64,000 bases of DNA from Pseudomonas salomonii (GCF_900107155.1 NZ_FNOX01000003.1:372001-436000); one strand, 5' to 3'. Shown: positions 1-9,499, counted from the first letter of the stretch. The notes: generated by a model not told the origin, from the sequence alone. Numbers and translations are program-made.

Positions 1-1
1 C

Positions 2-328
2 CGCACTTCGGAGCGCACCTCCACCCAGGATCTGCTGCACAAGTACGGCGCCGACTACAAAGTGATCTTTATCGGCGATGCGTCGATGGCGCCGTATGAA
101 ATCACCCAGGCCGGCGGCAGTGTCGAGCACTGGAATGAAGAGCCTGGGTATGTGTGGATGCAGCGCTTCATGGCCAAGTACAAGAAGCTGATCTGGATTA
201 ACCCCTACCCGAAAGACACCTGGGGTTATACGGCGTCGACGGCAATTGTGCGCGAGTTGGTGGAGGATCAGATGTACCCGCTGACGTTGCGTGGGTTGGA
301 AGAAGGGATGCGGTTTCTTTCCAAGTAA
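2..328 (+). CDS. VWA (CoxE-like) domain protein, C-terminal part
   Basis: The reading frame is already open at the left edge, so this is only the last 108 residues of a larger protein. The visible part has an alternating hydrophobic strand followed by a small-residue loop (YKVIFIGDASMAPYE), a W-x-R-F-x-x-x-Y segment and a strand reading KKLIWINPYP. This resembles the end of von Willebrand factor A domains of the CoxE type, in which a metal-binding fold is followed by 'WLNP'-like strands. Such proteins usually sit next to a MoxR-type AAA ATPase and work with it in assembling or activating metal enzymes; that neighbour would be off the window. The gene ends in a convergent arrangement with pxpC, with a REP hairpin between them. 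Family assignment rests on a fragment and is moderate. Confidence 0.65.
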   Translation, partial: RTSERTSTQDLLHKYGADYKVIFIGDASMAPYEITQAGGSVEHWNEEPGYVWMQRFMAKYKKLIWINPYPKDTWGYTASTAIVRELVEDQMYPLTLRGLEEGMRFLSK

Positions 329-340
329 ATGAAGATCAAA

Positions 341-368
341 TGTGGGAGCGGGCTTGCTCGCTCCCACA
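341..368. repeat. REP hairpin between convergent genes
   Basis: A palindrome with arms TGTGGGAGC and GCTCCCACA encloses the typical Pseudomonas REP core. It is followed by a short T run at 369-372. It lies exactly between the stop codons of two convergent genes, where it can act as a terminator for the rightward gene. Confidence 0.8.
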
Positions 369-371
369 TTT

Positions 372-1286
372 TTAGATCGCGTTAAACCGCTGCAAAAACT
401 CGATGTGCTGCCGATGCGCCGTCTCCTGCACCACCGGCGCCAACCTCACCGTCTCCCCCGGCAAACACTGCGCCAGCCGCGCCAGCGCCAACGGCGTCAA
501 AGCGCCCAAACGTGGATACCCACCAATGGTCTGCCGGTCATTAAGCAACACGATCGGCTGCCCATCCGGCGGCACCTGGATCGCACCCAGCGCAATCCCT
601 TCAGAAATCAACGACGGCCCTTGATACTGCAACGGCGTGCCCAGCAAACGCATGCCCATGCGATCGGCACGGCTATCCAGCGACCAGTCGGTATTGAATG
701 CATCGAACAGGCTCTGCCCGCTGAACTGGCCGATCTGCGCGCCGACAATCACCTCCAGCGGCGCTTTTGCCGGCAGATCAGGCGTGCTCAGCACTTTCAT
801 CGCGCCGCCCGTACCGGAATAAACCAACCGCCCGCCTTCGGCCAAGGCCTTGCCTAAACCGTCCAGCCCGCCCAATGCCTCACGCACCACCGTGGCACAA
901 CTGCCCAGCACAGCCGGCGCATCAAACCCGCCGGGCGCCGCCAGGTAAGCCCGCGCACCGCTGAACGGCTGGGTAAAGCGCAGACGCTGGCCCTTTTGCA
1001 GGATAAAACTGCGCCCAGGGCTGATGGCGCGTTCGTCGATATAGGCGCCTAAATCCGCCCCGGCCAATGCCAGCAAACAATAGTCTTCGGCCTGCACGGT
1101 AAACCCGCCCAAGGTGATTTCCACCACCGATGCATCCAGCGCATTGCCCAGCAGCCAATTGGCCCAAGACATCGACACCCAATCCAGCGCACCACCCTGG
1201 GTCACGCCCAGGTGGCGCACGCCAAAGCGCCCGGCGTCCTGCAACAGGCACAGCGGCGTGCTGGCCTCGATCAACAAGCGGCTCAT
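372..1286 (-). CDS. pxpC: 5-oxoprolinase subunit C (biotin-dependent carboxyltransferase family, PxpC/KipA)
   Basis: PxpC forms the large half of the PxpBC complex, which with PxpA hydrolyses 5-oxoproline (pyroglutamate) to glutamate using ATP in the cytoplasm. The 304 residues match the usual length. The N-terminal block LLQDAGRFGVRHLGVTQGG and the later NDRQTIGGYPRLG segment are characteristic of the KipA/allophanate hydrolase subunit 2 fold. The ATG lies in an ATGA overlap with the pxpB stop, so translation is coupled. Third gene of the leftward operon pxpABC. Older annotations call this family urea amidolyase-related or allophanate hydrolase subunit 2; the presence of PxpA beside it supports the oxoprolinase role. 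Confidence 0.93.
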   Translation of the reverse strand: MSRLLIEASTPLCLLQDAGRFGVRHLGVTQGGALDWVSMSWANWLLGNALDASVVEITLGGFTVQAEDYCLLALAGADLGAYIDERAISPGRSFILQKGQRLRFTQPFSGARAYLAAPGGFDAPAVLGSCATVVREALGGLDGLGKALAEGGRLVYSGTGGAMKVLSTPDLPAKAPLEVIVGAQIGQFSGQSLFDAFNTDWSLDSRADRMGMRLLGTPLQYQGPSLISEGIALGAIQVPPDGQPIVLLNDRQTIGGYPRLGALTPLALARLAQCLPGETVRLAPVVQETAHRQHIEFLQRFNAI

Positions 1287-1987
1287 GCCTGCGCCTCCAA
1301 GGACGTGTCATCGCCACCCAGATTGATGAATTCGGCGTGATCAACTGCTTCGAAACGCACCGTGTCGCCCGGTTGCATCAGGCTGTAGCCGTCACGCTCA
1401 CGGTCGAACAGTTTGGCCGGGGTGCGGCCGATCAGGTTCCAGCCGCCCGGCGACACCACCGGGTAGGCAGCGGTTTGCCGCTCGGCAATCCCGACACTGC
1501 CGGCCACCACGCGTTTACGCGGTGTGTTGAGGCGTGGCGTGGCGAGGATTTCGTCCACCAACCCCATAAAGGCAAAGCCGGGGGCGAAACCGAGGGCAAA
1601 TACCTGGTATTCGTGGGCACTGTGACGATGAATCACGTCCTCAACCGACAACCCGCTGCGCTGGCTGAGCAAGGTCAGTTCCGGGCCGACACTCAGGTCG
1701 TACCACACCGGCAACACGTGGCACTGGCCGCTGCCTTGCGCCTGGGGTTGCAAGTCGGTCAGCGCCTGATCGATCAGTTCCCGCGCTTGAGCGGGGCTCA
1801 GCGCAGTCAGGTCGTAATGCACCATCAAGGTCGTGTAGGACGGCACCAGATCCACCAGCGCGTTACCAAAACCTTCACGCAGACGTTGGGTGGCGGCGAG
1901 CATCCACGGCATGTTGGCTTCGGCAATCACCTCAAACAGACGCACCATCAGGCAGTCGATGGCCACCACTTCGATGCGTGGCTTCAT
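1283..1987 (-). CDS. pxpB: 5-oxoprolinase subunit B (KipI family, PxpB)
   Basis: A 234-residue KipI/allophanate hydrolase subunit 1 protein, the partner of PxpC in 5-oxoproline hydrolysis. Recognisable are the segment [14 protein letters not shown] near the middle and [12 protein letters not shown] further on, both typical of the cyclophilin-like KipI domain. The frame stays open upstream to 2152, but the ATG at 1987 is preferred because it overlaps the pxpA stop codon (ATGA at 1984-1987) and gives the normal family length. Its own stop overlaps the pxpC start in the same way, so the three genes are translated as one coupled unit. Confidence 0.93.
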   Translation of the reverse strand: MKPRIEVVAIDCLMVRLFEVIAEANMPWMLAATQRLREGFGNALVDLVPSYTTLMVHYDLTALSPAQARELIDQALTDLQPQAQGSGQCHVLPVWYDLSVGPELTLLSQRSGLSVEDVIHRHSAHEYQVFALGFAPGFAFMGLVDEILATPRLNTPRKRVVAGSVGIAERQTAAYPVVSPGGWNLIGRTPAKLFDRERDGYSLMQPGDTVRFEAVDHAEFINLGGDDTSLEAQA

Positions 1988-2724
1988 GCTGGCTTCAACG
2001 CCTCGCGGATGCGCTGCACAGCGGCGATCGAGCTGGCATTGTCGCCGTGCACGCACAGGGTGTTGGCCTGCAACACCAGGGCGCTGCCGTCGCTGGCCGT
2101 CAGGGCTTGCCCACGGGAAATGGTCAGGGCTTGTTGCACGATAGTGTCGCAATCGTGATGGACGGCACCCGGCACCTGGCGGGAAACCAGATGGCCTGTA
2201 GGGTCGTAGGCACGATCAGCGAAGGCTTCGAACCACAGCGTGACCCCATATTCGTCAGCCAACGCCTGAGCCGCGCTGTTGTCACGCATGGCCAGCAGCA
2301 TCAACGGCAGATCGCCATAGGCGGCCACCGCCTGGATTACCGCGCGCAATTGAGCCGGGTTAGCCATCATGTCGTTGTACATCGCACCATGTGGTTTGAC
2401 GTAGCTGACACGCGAACCTTGTGCCCGGCAGATACCATCAAGGGCACCGATTTGATAATGCATCAGGTCCTGGATTTCTTGCGGCGTATAGTTCATGGAG
2501 CGGCGACCAAACCCTTGCAGGTCCTGGTAGGCCGGGTGCGCGCCTACTTGCACACCGTGCTTGAGCGCAAGGCCGACGGTCTTGCGCATGATGCTCGGGT
2601 CGCCGGCATGAAAGCCGCAAGCCACGTTGGCACAATCGATGAACGGCATGACCTCGGCGTCCAGACCCAGGGTCCAGTTGCCAAAGCTTTCGCCAATATC
2701 ACAATTCAATAGCAAGCGGCTCAC
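1984..2724 (-). CDS. pxpA: 5-oxoprolinase subunit A (LamB/YcsF family, PxpA)
   Basis: First gene of the operon, 246 residues, matching the LamB/YcsF family. Near the start is [12 protein letters not shown], followed by the metal-site-like block [12 protein letters not shown] and VKPHGAMYN, all signature segments of PxpA. PxpA binds 5-oxoproline and works with PxpBC to open its ring. The start is taken as the GTG at 2724: it is preceded by an AGGAG about eight bases upstream and yields the conserved N-terminus. The ATG at 2787 would add 21 unconserved residues. The divergent LysR gene at 2900 shares the 175-bp promoter region and is a likely regulator. Confidence 0.93.
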   Translation of the reverse strand: MSRLLLNCDIGESFGNWTLGLDAEVMPFIDCANVACGFHAGDPSIMRKTVGLALKHGVQVGAHPAYQDLQGFGRRSMNYTPQEIQDLMHYQIGALDGICRAQGSRVSYVKPHGAMYNDMMANPAQLRAVIQAVAAYGDLPLMLLAMRDNSAAQALADEYGVTLWFEAFADRAYDPTGHLVSRQVPGAVHHDCDTIVQQALTISRGQALTASDGSALVLQANTLCVHGDNASSIAAVQRIREALKPA

Positions 2725-2899
2725 GGTGGATACTCCTGTAGGCGTTGTATTTTTTGTAGTGTGGGATTTTTCACGCAGAACTCGCAACTTGTCCTGACAC
2801 CCCAGCGACGCTTATCGTGCAATGGTTCGATTTTTGGCGTTTGCCCGGTGCGGCGTCCAACTAATAAAAACCGATCCAAGCATAAGAAAAGTTGATCCC

Positions 2900-3814
2900 A
2901 TGAATTTGAAGTTCCTCGAAACCTTCGTCTGGGTGGCCAAGCTCAAGAGCTTTCGCCTGACCGCCGAGAAGCTGTTCACTACCCAGGCCTCGATTTCCAG
3001 CCGCATCGCCGTGCTCGAAAGCGAGTTGGGTGTGAAGCTGTTGCTGCGCGACTCACGCGGCGTGAGCCTGACCCCGGAAGGCGTGAAGGTACTCGATTAT
3101 GCCGAGCAGATGATGGTCACTATGCAGGGTTTGAAGCAGTCCCTGGAGACCACCAGCAGCAAGGTTGGGCGCATCCGCATCGGCGCCATGGACACGGTGA
3201 TCCACACCTGGCTGAGCCAGTTGGTGGCGCAATTGATGGAGCACTTCCCGCGAGTAGAAATCGAACTGGTCGCCGATACCGCGTTAAACCTCAGCGATCA
3301 ACTGCAAAAAGGCTTCCTCGACCTGATCCTGCAAACCGACCTGCTGCGCCTGGAAACCGTGCGCAGCCTGGAGCTGGCCAGCCATCCCATGGCCTGGATC
3401 GTCGCCAGCCAGTCTCTCTACAACCGTGACTACGCCTCCCTCGCCGAACTGGCCCAGGAGCGCATCATCACCTACTCGAAAAACTCCCACCCGCACCAGG
3501 ATGTGCTGAGCCTGATGCAGGCCAACGGGGTGGCCTCGCCACGCATGAACTGTGTGAACTCGGTGTCGGCGATTACCCGCTTGCTGCGCGATGGTTTCGG
3601 GATTGGCGCGTTACCGCCGGTGCTGGTGATGGAAGAACTGGCCCGCGCAGAGCTGGTGATGCTGCCCATGGCGCAACGCCTGCCGAATTTGCAGGTGGTG
3701 GTGTCGTGGCGTGTGGGGGTGGAGTTGGTGGAGGAGATTGTGGGGTTGTGTCAGAAGGTCGTGGCGCGGTATGCCGAGGAAGTGGGTGAAGAAAGGATGG
3801 TACTAAGCCAATGA
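2900..3814 (+). CDS. LysR-family transcriptional regulator (divergent from pxpABC)
   Basis: A 304-residue LysR-type regulator. The N-terminal winged helix-turn-helix is at about residues 2-60 ([17 protein letters not shown] then [18 protein letters not shown]). The effector-binding domain is from about residue 90 onward. The frame is open upstream to 2822, but the ATG at 2900 gives the canonical LysR start. Gene position back to back with pxpA suggests it controls 5-oxoproline use, which is inference. The stop codon TGA at 3812-3814 is made from the first bases of the repeat element that follows. Confidence 0.9.
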   Translation: MNLKFLETFVWVAKLKSFRLTAEKLFTTQASISSRIAVLESELGVKLLLRDSRGVSLTPEGVKVLDYAEQMMVTMQGLKQSLETTSSKVGRIRIGAMDTVIHTWLSQLVAQLMEHFPRVEIELVADTALNLSDQLQKGFLDLILQTDLLRLETVRSLELASHPMAWIVASQSLYNRDYASLAELAQERIITYSKNSHPHQDVLSLMQANGVASPRMNCVNSVSAITRLLRDGFGIGALPPVLVMEELARAELVMLPMAQRLPNLQVVVSWRVGVELVEEIVGLCQKVVARYAEEVGEERMVLSQ

Positions 3815-3921
3815 TCGTTCCCACGCTCCGCGTGGGAACGCAGCCCGGGACGCTCTGCGTCCCAAAGCCTGACGCAGAGCGTCACAAGAGGCATTCCCAC
3901 GCAGAGCGTGGGAACGATCAT
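3812..3921. repeat. Interspersed inverted-repeat element (GATCGTTCCCACG type), full copy
   Basis: About 110 bp bounded by TGATCGTTCCCACG on the left and its reverse complement on the right, with internal shorter inverted repeats (GACGCTCTGCGTC and GACGCAGAGCGTC). It fills almost the whole gap between two convergent genes. Further copies are at 25379-25457 (partial) and 28263-28373 (full). It can fold into a long branched hairpin and probably ends transcription from both sides. Confidence 0.85.
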
Positions 3922-3923
3922 CT

Positions 3924-4466
3924 TTAGAGGCCTTTAAGGTCGCGCTCTTCGATCGGCCGGCTCTGGCGCAGGCGCTTGCCGCCCAACACCACCCAGTCGA
4001 TCAGGCGGAACAGGCATTCGAGGCCGAACGACAACAGCATCGCCCCGCCCAGGCCCCAGCCCATCGCCTCAGGCGTCAGCAAAATCTGGTAGCTGTAGCC
4101 ATTCCAGGTTTCCAGGCGGATATCCGGGTCGGCCGCCACCGCCACTTGCAGCGCACGGATGTACCACGGGCCTTGCATGGCCTGGAACTGCGTGTCCAAC
4201 GCCACCTGACGATCGAGCAAAGTGCCCAGGCTGTTGGCATCGCTGCGAAACACCGGGTCATCACTGGCGCGGTAATGGGCCACCAGCGCCTGCAAGTCGC
4301 CATTGAAGAACTGCTGCGCCGTGGCATCGAAGCCGCGCAGGCCGGTCTGGGCTTCGATCAAATGGGCTTCGACGCGCTTGGCGTAGTCGTTGATAAACCC
4401 CGGCACTTGCACGCCGACCAACAAGCCAATGGCAAACAGCACCAACCGCAGATAACTGAGCAACAT
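3924..4466 (-). CDS. DUF2937 family inner-membrane protein
   Basis: A 180-residue protein with an N-terminal membrane segment (about residues 4-21), a soluble middle of about 90 residues rich in Asp and Gln, and one or two membrane segments in the region 120-150 ([20 protein letters not shown]). This layout fits the DUF2937 family, whose function is unknown. The ATG at 4466 is chosen because it starts directly before the first membrane helix; an upstream ATG at 4505 would overlap the preceding gene. It lies 11 bp behind the amidotransferase gene on the same strand, so the two are probably cotranscribed. Confidence 0.75.
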   Translation of the reverse strand: MLLSYLRLVLFAIGLLVGVQVPGFINDYAKRVEAHLIEAQTGLRGFDATAQQFFNGDLQALVAHYRASDDPVFRSDANSLGTLLDRQVALDTQFQAMQGPWYIRALQVAVAADPDIRLETWNGYSYQILLTPEAMGWGLGGAMLLSFGLECLFRLIDWVVLGGKRLRQSRPIEERDLKGL

Positions 4467-4477
4467 GGTCGATATCC

Positions 4478-5254
4478 TTACTCGGTAACGCCTTGGCTGA
4501 CGCATTCACCACGTCGCCACAGGCTCCATTGGCCCGGTTCGTAGCGGGTCCAGTTTTCATTGTCGGTCAAGGGTTCGGTGGCGATCACCGTGACCACGTC
4601 ATTGGGCGTGGTTTCGGCCTGAAAATCGACGATCACGTCGACATCTTTCAAGCGCGCCGGGCCAAACGGTGCGCGCCGGGTGATCTGTGCCAGTTTGGTC
4701 GAGCAGTAGCAAAACAGCCAGTCACCGTCACTGAGCAGGCAGTTGAACACGCCTTTGCTGCGGTACTCGGCGCAGGCGGCGATCAGGTCCGGCAGCACTT
4801 GCTCGATTTCCACCGGTTCCGGAAAGGCTTCGCGCACGCGGTTGAGCAGGTCGCAGAACGCCGCTTCGCTGTCGGTATCGCCCACCGGCCGGTAGAACGT
4901 GGCGCGCGGGTTAAAGTCGGCCAGCTGGCCGTTATGCGCAAAGCACCAGTTACGGCCCCACAGTTCGCGCACGAACGGGTGCGTGTTGGCCAGGCTCACC
5001 TTGCCCACATTGGCCTGGCGGATATGGCCGATCACCACTTCACTTTTGATTGGATAACGTTGCACCAGCAGCGCAACTTCCGACTCGCTGCTCGCGGCCG
5101 GGTCCTGGAACAGCCGCAGGCCACGGCCTTCGTAAAATGCGATGCCCCAACCGTCGCGGTGGGGGCCGGTACGCCCGCCGCGCTGCATCAGCCCGGTAAA
5201 GCTGAACACGATATCGGTGGGGACGTTGGCACTCATGCCCAATAATTCACACAT
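4478..5254 (-). CDS. Class II glutamine amidotransferase (YafJ type)
   Basis: 258 residues. The protein starts Met-Cys-Glu-Leu-Leu-Gly; Cys2 becomes the N-terminal nucleophile after Met removal, as in all class II (Ntn) glutamine amidotransferases. The later blocks [31 protein letters not shown] and GDTDSEAAF fit the glutaminase site of YafJ-like stand-alone enzymes. YafJ-type proteins have no synthase domain, and the acceptor of the released ammonia is not known. It is the first gene of a two-gene leftward unit with the DUF2937 gene. Confidence 0.88.
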   Translation of the reverse strand: MCELLGMSANVPTDIVFSFTGLMQRGGRTGPHRDGWGIAFYEGRGLRLFQDPAASSESEVALLVQRYPIKSEVVIGHIRQANVGKVSLANTHPFVRELWGRNWCFAHNGQLADFNPRATFYRPVGDTDSEAAFCDLLNRVREAFPEPVEIEQVLPDLIAACAEYRSKGVFNCLLSDGDWLFCYCSTKLAQITRRAPFGPARLKDVDVIVDFQAETTPNDVVTVIATEPLTDNENWTRYEPGQWSLWRRGECVSQGVTE

Positions 5255-5284
5255 GCCAGGGCTCTCGCTGCAGGGCTTACAACG

Positions 5285-5743
5285 TTAAAGGCGCGGCTCA
5301 ACCCGCAGATTGCCGGCAGGCGCAGGGCGACGGAAAGGTTCGTCGTCTTCGTCTACCGGCTCGGCGGCCAGGGCGGCATCGGCGGCGGCCTTGCGCTCAC
5401 GGCGGGCGTTGGCGGCGCGCTCGATGGGCCAGCGGATCAACACGATCACGATATACACGCCAAACGCGATCATCGTGTACATGAACAGGTCGGAGATGGC
5501 GCGCCAGGCGTTATTGCCCACATGCAGCACCAGGTCCAGCGCGGTAATGGCCACGGCCGGCGCAAACTGGGTCTTGACCGGGTCGACGATGGTCGGGCTG
5601 AACAGCAACACCGCCATCAGCAATTGCAGCGGCTCGCGCAGCCAGCGCCAGATCCAGCGGGTCATGCGCCACCACACCAACAGGCAGCCCAAAGCGGCGA
5701 AGGCGTAAAGGCCCCAAGCGGTCAGATAGTCGTTCTCGGTCAT
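5285..5743 (-). CDS. Conserved Pseudomonas membrane protein
   Basis: 152 residues with two or three hydrophobic helices: about residues 9-25 (LTAWGLYAFAALGCLLVWW), 38-52 and 88-108 (FMYTMIAFGVYIVIVLIRW). The tail is hydrophilic, with an Arg/Ala-rich then acidic composition. Although an open frame continues in this phase to 7165, that part is antisense to the oligopeptidase gene and is not a gene. The ATG at 5743 gives the natural start; 5752 is an alternative. No function can be assigned. It is divergent from the oligopeptidase gene and follows the same order as in related Pseudomonas chromosomes. Confidence 0.75.
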   Translation of the reverse strand: MTENDYLTAWGLYAFAALGCLLVWWRMTRWIWRWLREPLQLLMAVLLFSPTIVDPVKTQFAPAVAITALDLVLHVGNNAWRAISDLFMYTMIAFGVYIVIVLIRWPIERAANARRERKAAADAALAAEPVDEDDEPFRRPAPAGNLRVEPRL

Positions 5744-5842
5744 GGTGTCCATGGCAAGGCTGGCAAAGAGGCGGCTATGATAACGGCTTTTGCGTGTCTC
5801 GGCTGCAATGCCTGCCACCATCCGCCAGACAGAGAGTGATCC

Positions 5843-7885
5843 ATGCCTATATCGACCGCCCCGATCGCCCGCAAGGCCCAAGGCCCAGACCCGTACGCCT
5901 GGTTGCAGGAACGTGACACAGCTGAAGTGCTCGACTACCTCAAAGCCGAAAACGCCTGGCAGGAAGACCAGCTCGCCGACCAGCAAGCCCTGCGCGAAAG
6001 CCTGTTCGAAGAGATCAAGGGCCGCATCCTGGAAACCGACCTGTCGTTGCCTTCGCCGTGGGGCCCGTACCTGTATTACACCCGCACCACCGCCGGTGAT
6101 GAATACGCCCGCCATTACCGCTGCCGTCGCCCGACGGATGACAGCAACGGGGTGGATGAAAGCAGCGAAGAACTGCTGCTGGACCCGAACGTGCTGGCCA
6201 ATGGCGGCTTTTTCTCCCTTGGCGCGTTCAGCATCAGCCCCGACCACCAGCGCCTGGCCTACAGCCTCGACACCAGTGGTGAAGAGATTTACACCCTGTA
6301 CGTGAAGGAATTGGCCACCGGCAAGGTCAGCGAACTGGAGTTTGAAGACTGCGACGGCAGCATGACCTGGGCCAACGACAGCCTGACGCTGTTCTTCGGC
6401 GAACTGGACGACACCCATCGCCCACACAAGCTTTACCGCTACCGCCTGGATGGCACGGCGGCGCAGGAAGTGTTCCACGAGCCCGACGGGCGGTTCTTCC
6501 TGCATTGCTACCGTTCCAGCTCCGAGCGCCAGTTGCTGCTGGCTCTGGGCAGCAAGACCACCAGCGAAATCTGGGCGCTGGACGCCGACCAGCCACAGCA
6601 AGCTTTCACCTGCCTGGCGCCACGGGTCGAAGACCATGAATACGATGTCGACCACGGCATGCTGGATGATAAATGGACCTGGTTTATCCGCAGCAACCGT
6701 GACGGTATCAACTATGCGCTGTTCGTCGCCACCGACACCGGCAGTGTGCCGACTGAGGATCAATGGCAGAACCTGATCCCCCACAGCGATGACGTGATGC
6801 TCGACGGCGTGACCCTCAATGCCGGCGCCATGACCTTGAGCCTGCGTATCGGCGGCCTGCCGGTGATCGAAGTGCACCCGCAGGGTTCGAGCGCCTATCG
6901 CGTGGAATTGCCTGACGCCGCCTACAGCCTTTACGTGCAAAACAGCCTGGAATTTGCCAGCGACAAGATTCGCCTGCGTTATGAAGCCCTGAACCGTCCG
7001 GCCCAGGTGCGCCAGCTTGAACTGGCCAGCGGCGCGCAGGTGGTGCTCAAGGAAACCCCGGTACTCGGCGTGTTCAACGCCGACGACTATGTCAGCCAAC
7101 GGCTGTGGGCGACGTCTGCAGATGGCACCCAGGTGCCGATCAGCCTGGTGGTCAAGCGTGATCAACTGGGCAAACCCACACCGCTGTACCTCTATGGCTA
7201 CGGCGCCTACGGTTCAAGCCTCGACCCGTGGTTCTCCCATGCGCGCCTGAGCCTGCTGGAGCGCGGCGTGGCCTTTGCCATCGCGCATGTACGCGGCGGC
7301 GGTGAGCTGGGTGAAGCCTGGTATCGCAACGGCAAGCAGGCGCATAAACAGAACACGTTCAGCGACTTTATCGCCTGCGCCGAGCACTTGATCGCCGAAG
7401 GGCTGACCAGCTCCAAGCAGCTGGCTATCAGCGGCGGCAGCGCCGGTGGCCTGTTGATCGGCGCGGTGCTCAACCAACGCCCGGAGCTGTTCCAGGCGGC
7501 GATTGCCGAAGTGCCGTTCGTCGACGTGCTCAACACCATGCTCGACCCGGAACTGCCGCTGACCATCACCGAGTACGACGAGTGGGGCAACCCGCAAGAG
7601 CCCGAGGTGTATGAACGCATCAAGGCCTACGCACCGTACGAAAACGTCCAGGCCCAGGCTTATCCGCACATGCTGGTGATTGCCGGTTATAACGACAGCC
7701 GCGTGCAGTATTGGGAAGCGGCCAAGTGGGTGGCCAAATTGCGCGACACCAAAACCGACCACAACCTGTTGCTGCTCAAGACCGAGCTCGGTGCCGGCCA
7801 TGGCGGAATGAGCGGGCGTTATCAGGGATTACGTGACGTAGCGCTCGAATATGGATTTGTCTTCAAGGCCCTGGGCCTCGTTTAA
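5843..7885 (+). CDS. ptrB: Oligopeptidase B / prolyl oligopeptidase family serine peptidase (S9A)
   Basis: A 680-residue S9A peptidase that cuts short peptides, in the oligopeptidase B group typically after Arg or Lys. The N-terminal two thirds form the seven-bladed propeller that excludes folded proteins; the C-terminal third is the alpha/beta hydrolase domain. The catalytic triad can be read directly: Ser533 in GGSAGG, Asp618 in GYNDSRV and His653 in GAGHGG. Length and domain order are normal for the family. A weak GAGAG lies upstream of the ATG. It is preceded by a divergent membrane protein gene and followed by a small cyclic-nucleotide-binding protein on the same strand. Confidence 0.92.
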   Translation: MPISTAPIARKAQGPDPYAWLQERDTAEVLDYLKAENAWQEDQLADQQALRESLFEEIKGRILETDLSLPSPWGPYLYYTRTTAGDEYARHYRCRRPTDDSNGVDESSEELLLDPNVLANGGFFSLGAFSISPDHQRLAYSLDTSGEEIYTLYVKELATGKVSELEFEDCDGSMTWANDSLTLFFGELDDTHRPHKLYRYRLDGTAAQEVFHEPDGRFFLHCYRSSSERQLLLALGSKTTSEIWALDADQPQQAFTCLAPRVEDHEYDVDHGMLDDKWTWFIRSNRDGINYALFVATDTGSVPTEDQWQNLIPHSDDVMLDGVTLNAGAMTLSLRIGGLPVIEVHPQGSSAYRVELPDAAYSLYVQNSLEFASDKIRLRYEALNRPAQVRQLELASGAQVVLKETPVLGVFNADDYVSQRLWATSADGTQVPISLVVKRDQLGKPTPLYLYGYGAYGSSLDPWFSHARLSLLERGVAFAIAHVRGGGELGEAWYRNGKQAHKQNTFSDFIACAEHLIAEGLTSSKQLAISGGSAGGLLIGAVLNQRPELFQAAIAEVPFVDVLNTMLDPELPLTITEYDEWGNPQEPEVYERIKAYAPYENVQAQAYPHMLVIAGYNDSRVQYWEAAKWVAKLRDTKTDHNLLLLKTELGAGHGGMSGRYQGLRDVALEYGFVFKALGLV

Positions 7886-7955
7886 GGAACTTAGTTTGGC
7901 GGTCCTGTCTGAACACAAGACCGCCCGACTTGATTGATGGACCAAGACTGCAGCT

Positions 7956-8429
7956 ATGCCACTACCGACTCTGATGAACAACGAAATTCGCGACATGCTC
8001 ATGGATTGCGGCCTGTTCGACCCACTGTTGCCGGAAGATTTTCACGTGGCCGCCGGCTACTTCAATATCAGCAGCATTGCCCGCGACGAGGTGATTTTCC
8101 TCGAGGGCGATGCCGGCACCTTTATGTGCATCCTGCACAGCGGCCAGGTGGCCGTGCAGAAAACCAATCACAGCGGCCAGCGCCTGACCATCGCCACCCT
8201 GCGCAGTGGCCGGGCTTTTGGCGAGATGGCGGTGCTTGACGGCGAGCGCCGCTCCGCCAGTTGCGTGGCCGCCAGTGATTGCGTGCTGTTGAACCTGGGC
8301 AAGGATGCGCTGGAAAAAATGCTCAACGAAGCCCCCAGGGTGGCGGCCAAGATCATTCGCGCGATTGCGATTGCCTTGTCCAAGCGCCTGCGCATGGCCG
8401 ACGGGCAATTACTGTCCCAGCAGTTTTAA
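7956..8429 (+). CDS. Cyclic-nucleotide-binding domain protein
   Basis: A 157-residue protein that consists almost entirely of one cNMP-binding (CAP-ED) domain, about residues 20-140. The phosphate-binding cassette signature is visible as FGEMAVLDGERRSA, and the preceding strands (IFLEGDAGTFMCILHSGQV) are typical. There is no DNA-binding helix-turn-helix after the domain, so it is not a CRP-type activator; it may act as a stand-alone sensor or partner protein. No good ribosome site marks the start; ATG 7974 (MNNEIRD) is an alternative. It converges with the next gene, sharing four bases at the stops. Confidence 0.85.
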   Translation: MPLPTLMNNEIRDMLMDCGLFDPLLPEDFHVAAGYFNISSIARDEVIFLEGDAGTFMCILHSGQVAVQKTNHSGQRLTIATLRSGRAFGEMAVLDGERRSASCVAASDCVLLNLGKDALEKMLNEAPRVAAKIIRAIAIALSKRLRMADGQLLSQQF

Positions 8430-8710
8430 CCGCCGGGTGTCTTCGGCTTGCTGTCATTTTGCAGCAGGCCGGGCACCGTCTGATCCTTGGGCGGCGTTGG
8501 CAACACAATCGGCACCAGCGCCGGTGAACCGTTCGCAGAGGCTTTGGGCGCCACGGGCGGGGTGACTTGCGGGTACAAGGTGGGCGTCGGTGTGCCCGGC
8601 GCACCGGGAGTTGGCGCTGGCGCCACCGGCACGGTTTGCGCCTCTTGCGCCTGCGCCGCACCCAATGTGAGCGCGCTCAACGCAATGACCGTTAGAATGC
8701 TGCACTTCAT
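8426..8710 (-). CDS. Small secreted Pro-rich protein
   Basis: A 94-residue protein with a clear signal peptide (Lys-Cys then LTVIALSALTLGAAQAQ, cleavage probably after AQA). The mature part is almost without predicted fold and rich in Pro, Thr, Ala and Val. ATG 8710 is preferred; ATG 8722 would add four residues. The family is seen in pseudomonads but has no known role. Expected location is the periplasm. The stop overlaps the stop of the convergent cNMP-binding gene. Confidence 0.72.
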   Translation of the reverse strand: MKCSILTVIALSALTLGAAQAQEAQTVPVAPAPTPGAPGTPTPTLYPQVTPPVAPKASANGSPALVPIVLPTPPKDQTVPGLLQNDSKPKTPGG

Positions 8711-8788
8711 CGATGGCTCCATGGCCTGACCGGAATGTCGTAAGGCTACTCCCAACCGCGCAAGAATGCCCTTCCCAATGAGATTTCC

Positions 8789-9475
8789 ATGAAACGTTTC
8801 GTTCTGCTCGACACCACCCCGATCCCCGACAACGGCGGTGCCTTGTGCCTGTTCGAATACGGCGAGGATTTTGTCATCAAGATCCAGGGCGGAGACGGCG
8901 GCCAGTTGATGAACACGCGCATGCATGGCTCCGAAGACGCGCTGGCGGAGATTCCTTGCCGTAAAGTCGCCGGCCGGCCGGGTTCGCGGGTGCTGATCGG
9001 CGGCCTGGGCATGGGCTTTACCCTGGCCTCGGCACTCAAGCATTTGGGCAAAAGCGCCGAAGTGGTGGTGGCGGAATTGGTGCCCGGCGTCGTGGAATGG
9101 AACCGTGGCCCGCTGGGGGAAAAATCCGGCCGTCCGCTGCTGGACCCACGCACGGTGATCCGCATGGAAGACGTGGCCAAGGTCCTGCAGGCCGAGCCCC
9201 AGGGCTTTGACGCGATCATGCTGGATGTGGACAACGGCCCCGAAGGCCTGACGCAAAAGGCCAACAGCTGGCTGTATTCGGCCGGTGGCCTGGCCGCGTG
9301 TGCCAAGGCGCTGCGGCCCAAAGGCGTGCTGGCGGTATGGTCAGCCAGCGCCGACAAGCTGTTCAGCGACAAACTGCGCAAGGCCGGGTTCAAGGCCGAA
9401 GAAGTGCAAGTGTTTGCCCATGGCAACAAGGGCACCCGGCATACCATCTGGATTGCCGAGAAGCTCAAGGGCTGA
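8789..9475 (+). CDS. Spermidine-synthase-like SAM-fold protein
   Basis: 228 residues with the Rossmann core of the spermidine synthase/methyltransferase group. Motif I is GGLGMGFTLASAL, the acidic end of the next strand is VVVAELVPGVVEW, and a DVDNGPEG block follows in the position of the catalytic/substrate loop. Such short 'spermidine synthase-like' proteins are common in pseudomonads beside true SpeE; they lack part of the N-terminal domain and their substrate is not proven. It could transfer aminopropyl or methyl groups. It stands alone, with convergent neighbours on its right side. Confidence 0.8.
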   Translation: MKRFVLLDTTPIPDNGGALCLFEYGEDFVIKIQGGDGGQLMNTRMHGSEDALAEIPCRKVAGRPGSRVLIGGLGMGFTLASALKHLGKSAEVVVAELVPGVVEWNRGPLGEKSGRPLLDPRTVIRMEDVAKVLQAEPQGFDAIMLDVDNGPEGLTQKANSWLYSAGGLAACAKALRPKGVLAVWSASADKLFSDKLRKAGFKAEEVQVFAHGNKGTRHTIWIAEKLKG

Positions 9476-9499
9476 GGCCCGCTGACACCACACATTCCC

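Noticed and set aside
5285..7165. 626-residue leftward open frame
   Set aside because: Most of it is antisense to the oligopeptidase gene in a GC-rich shadow frame; only the last 152 residues (5285-5743) are a real gene.
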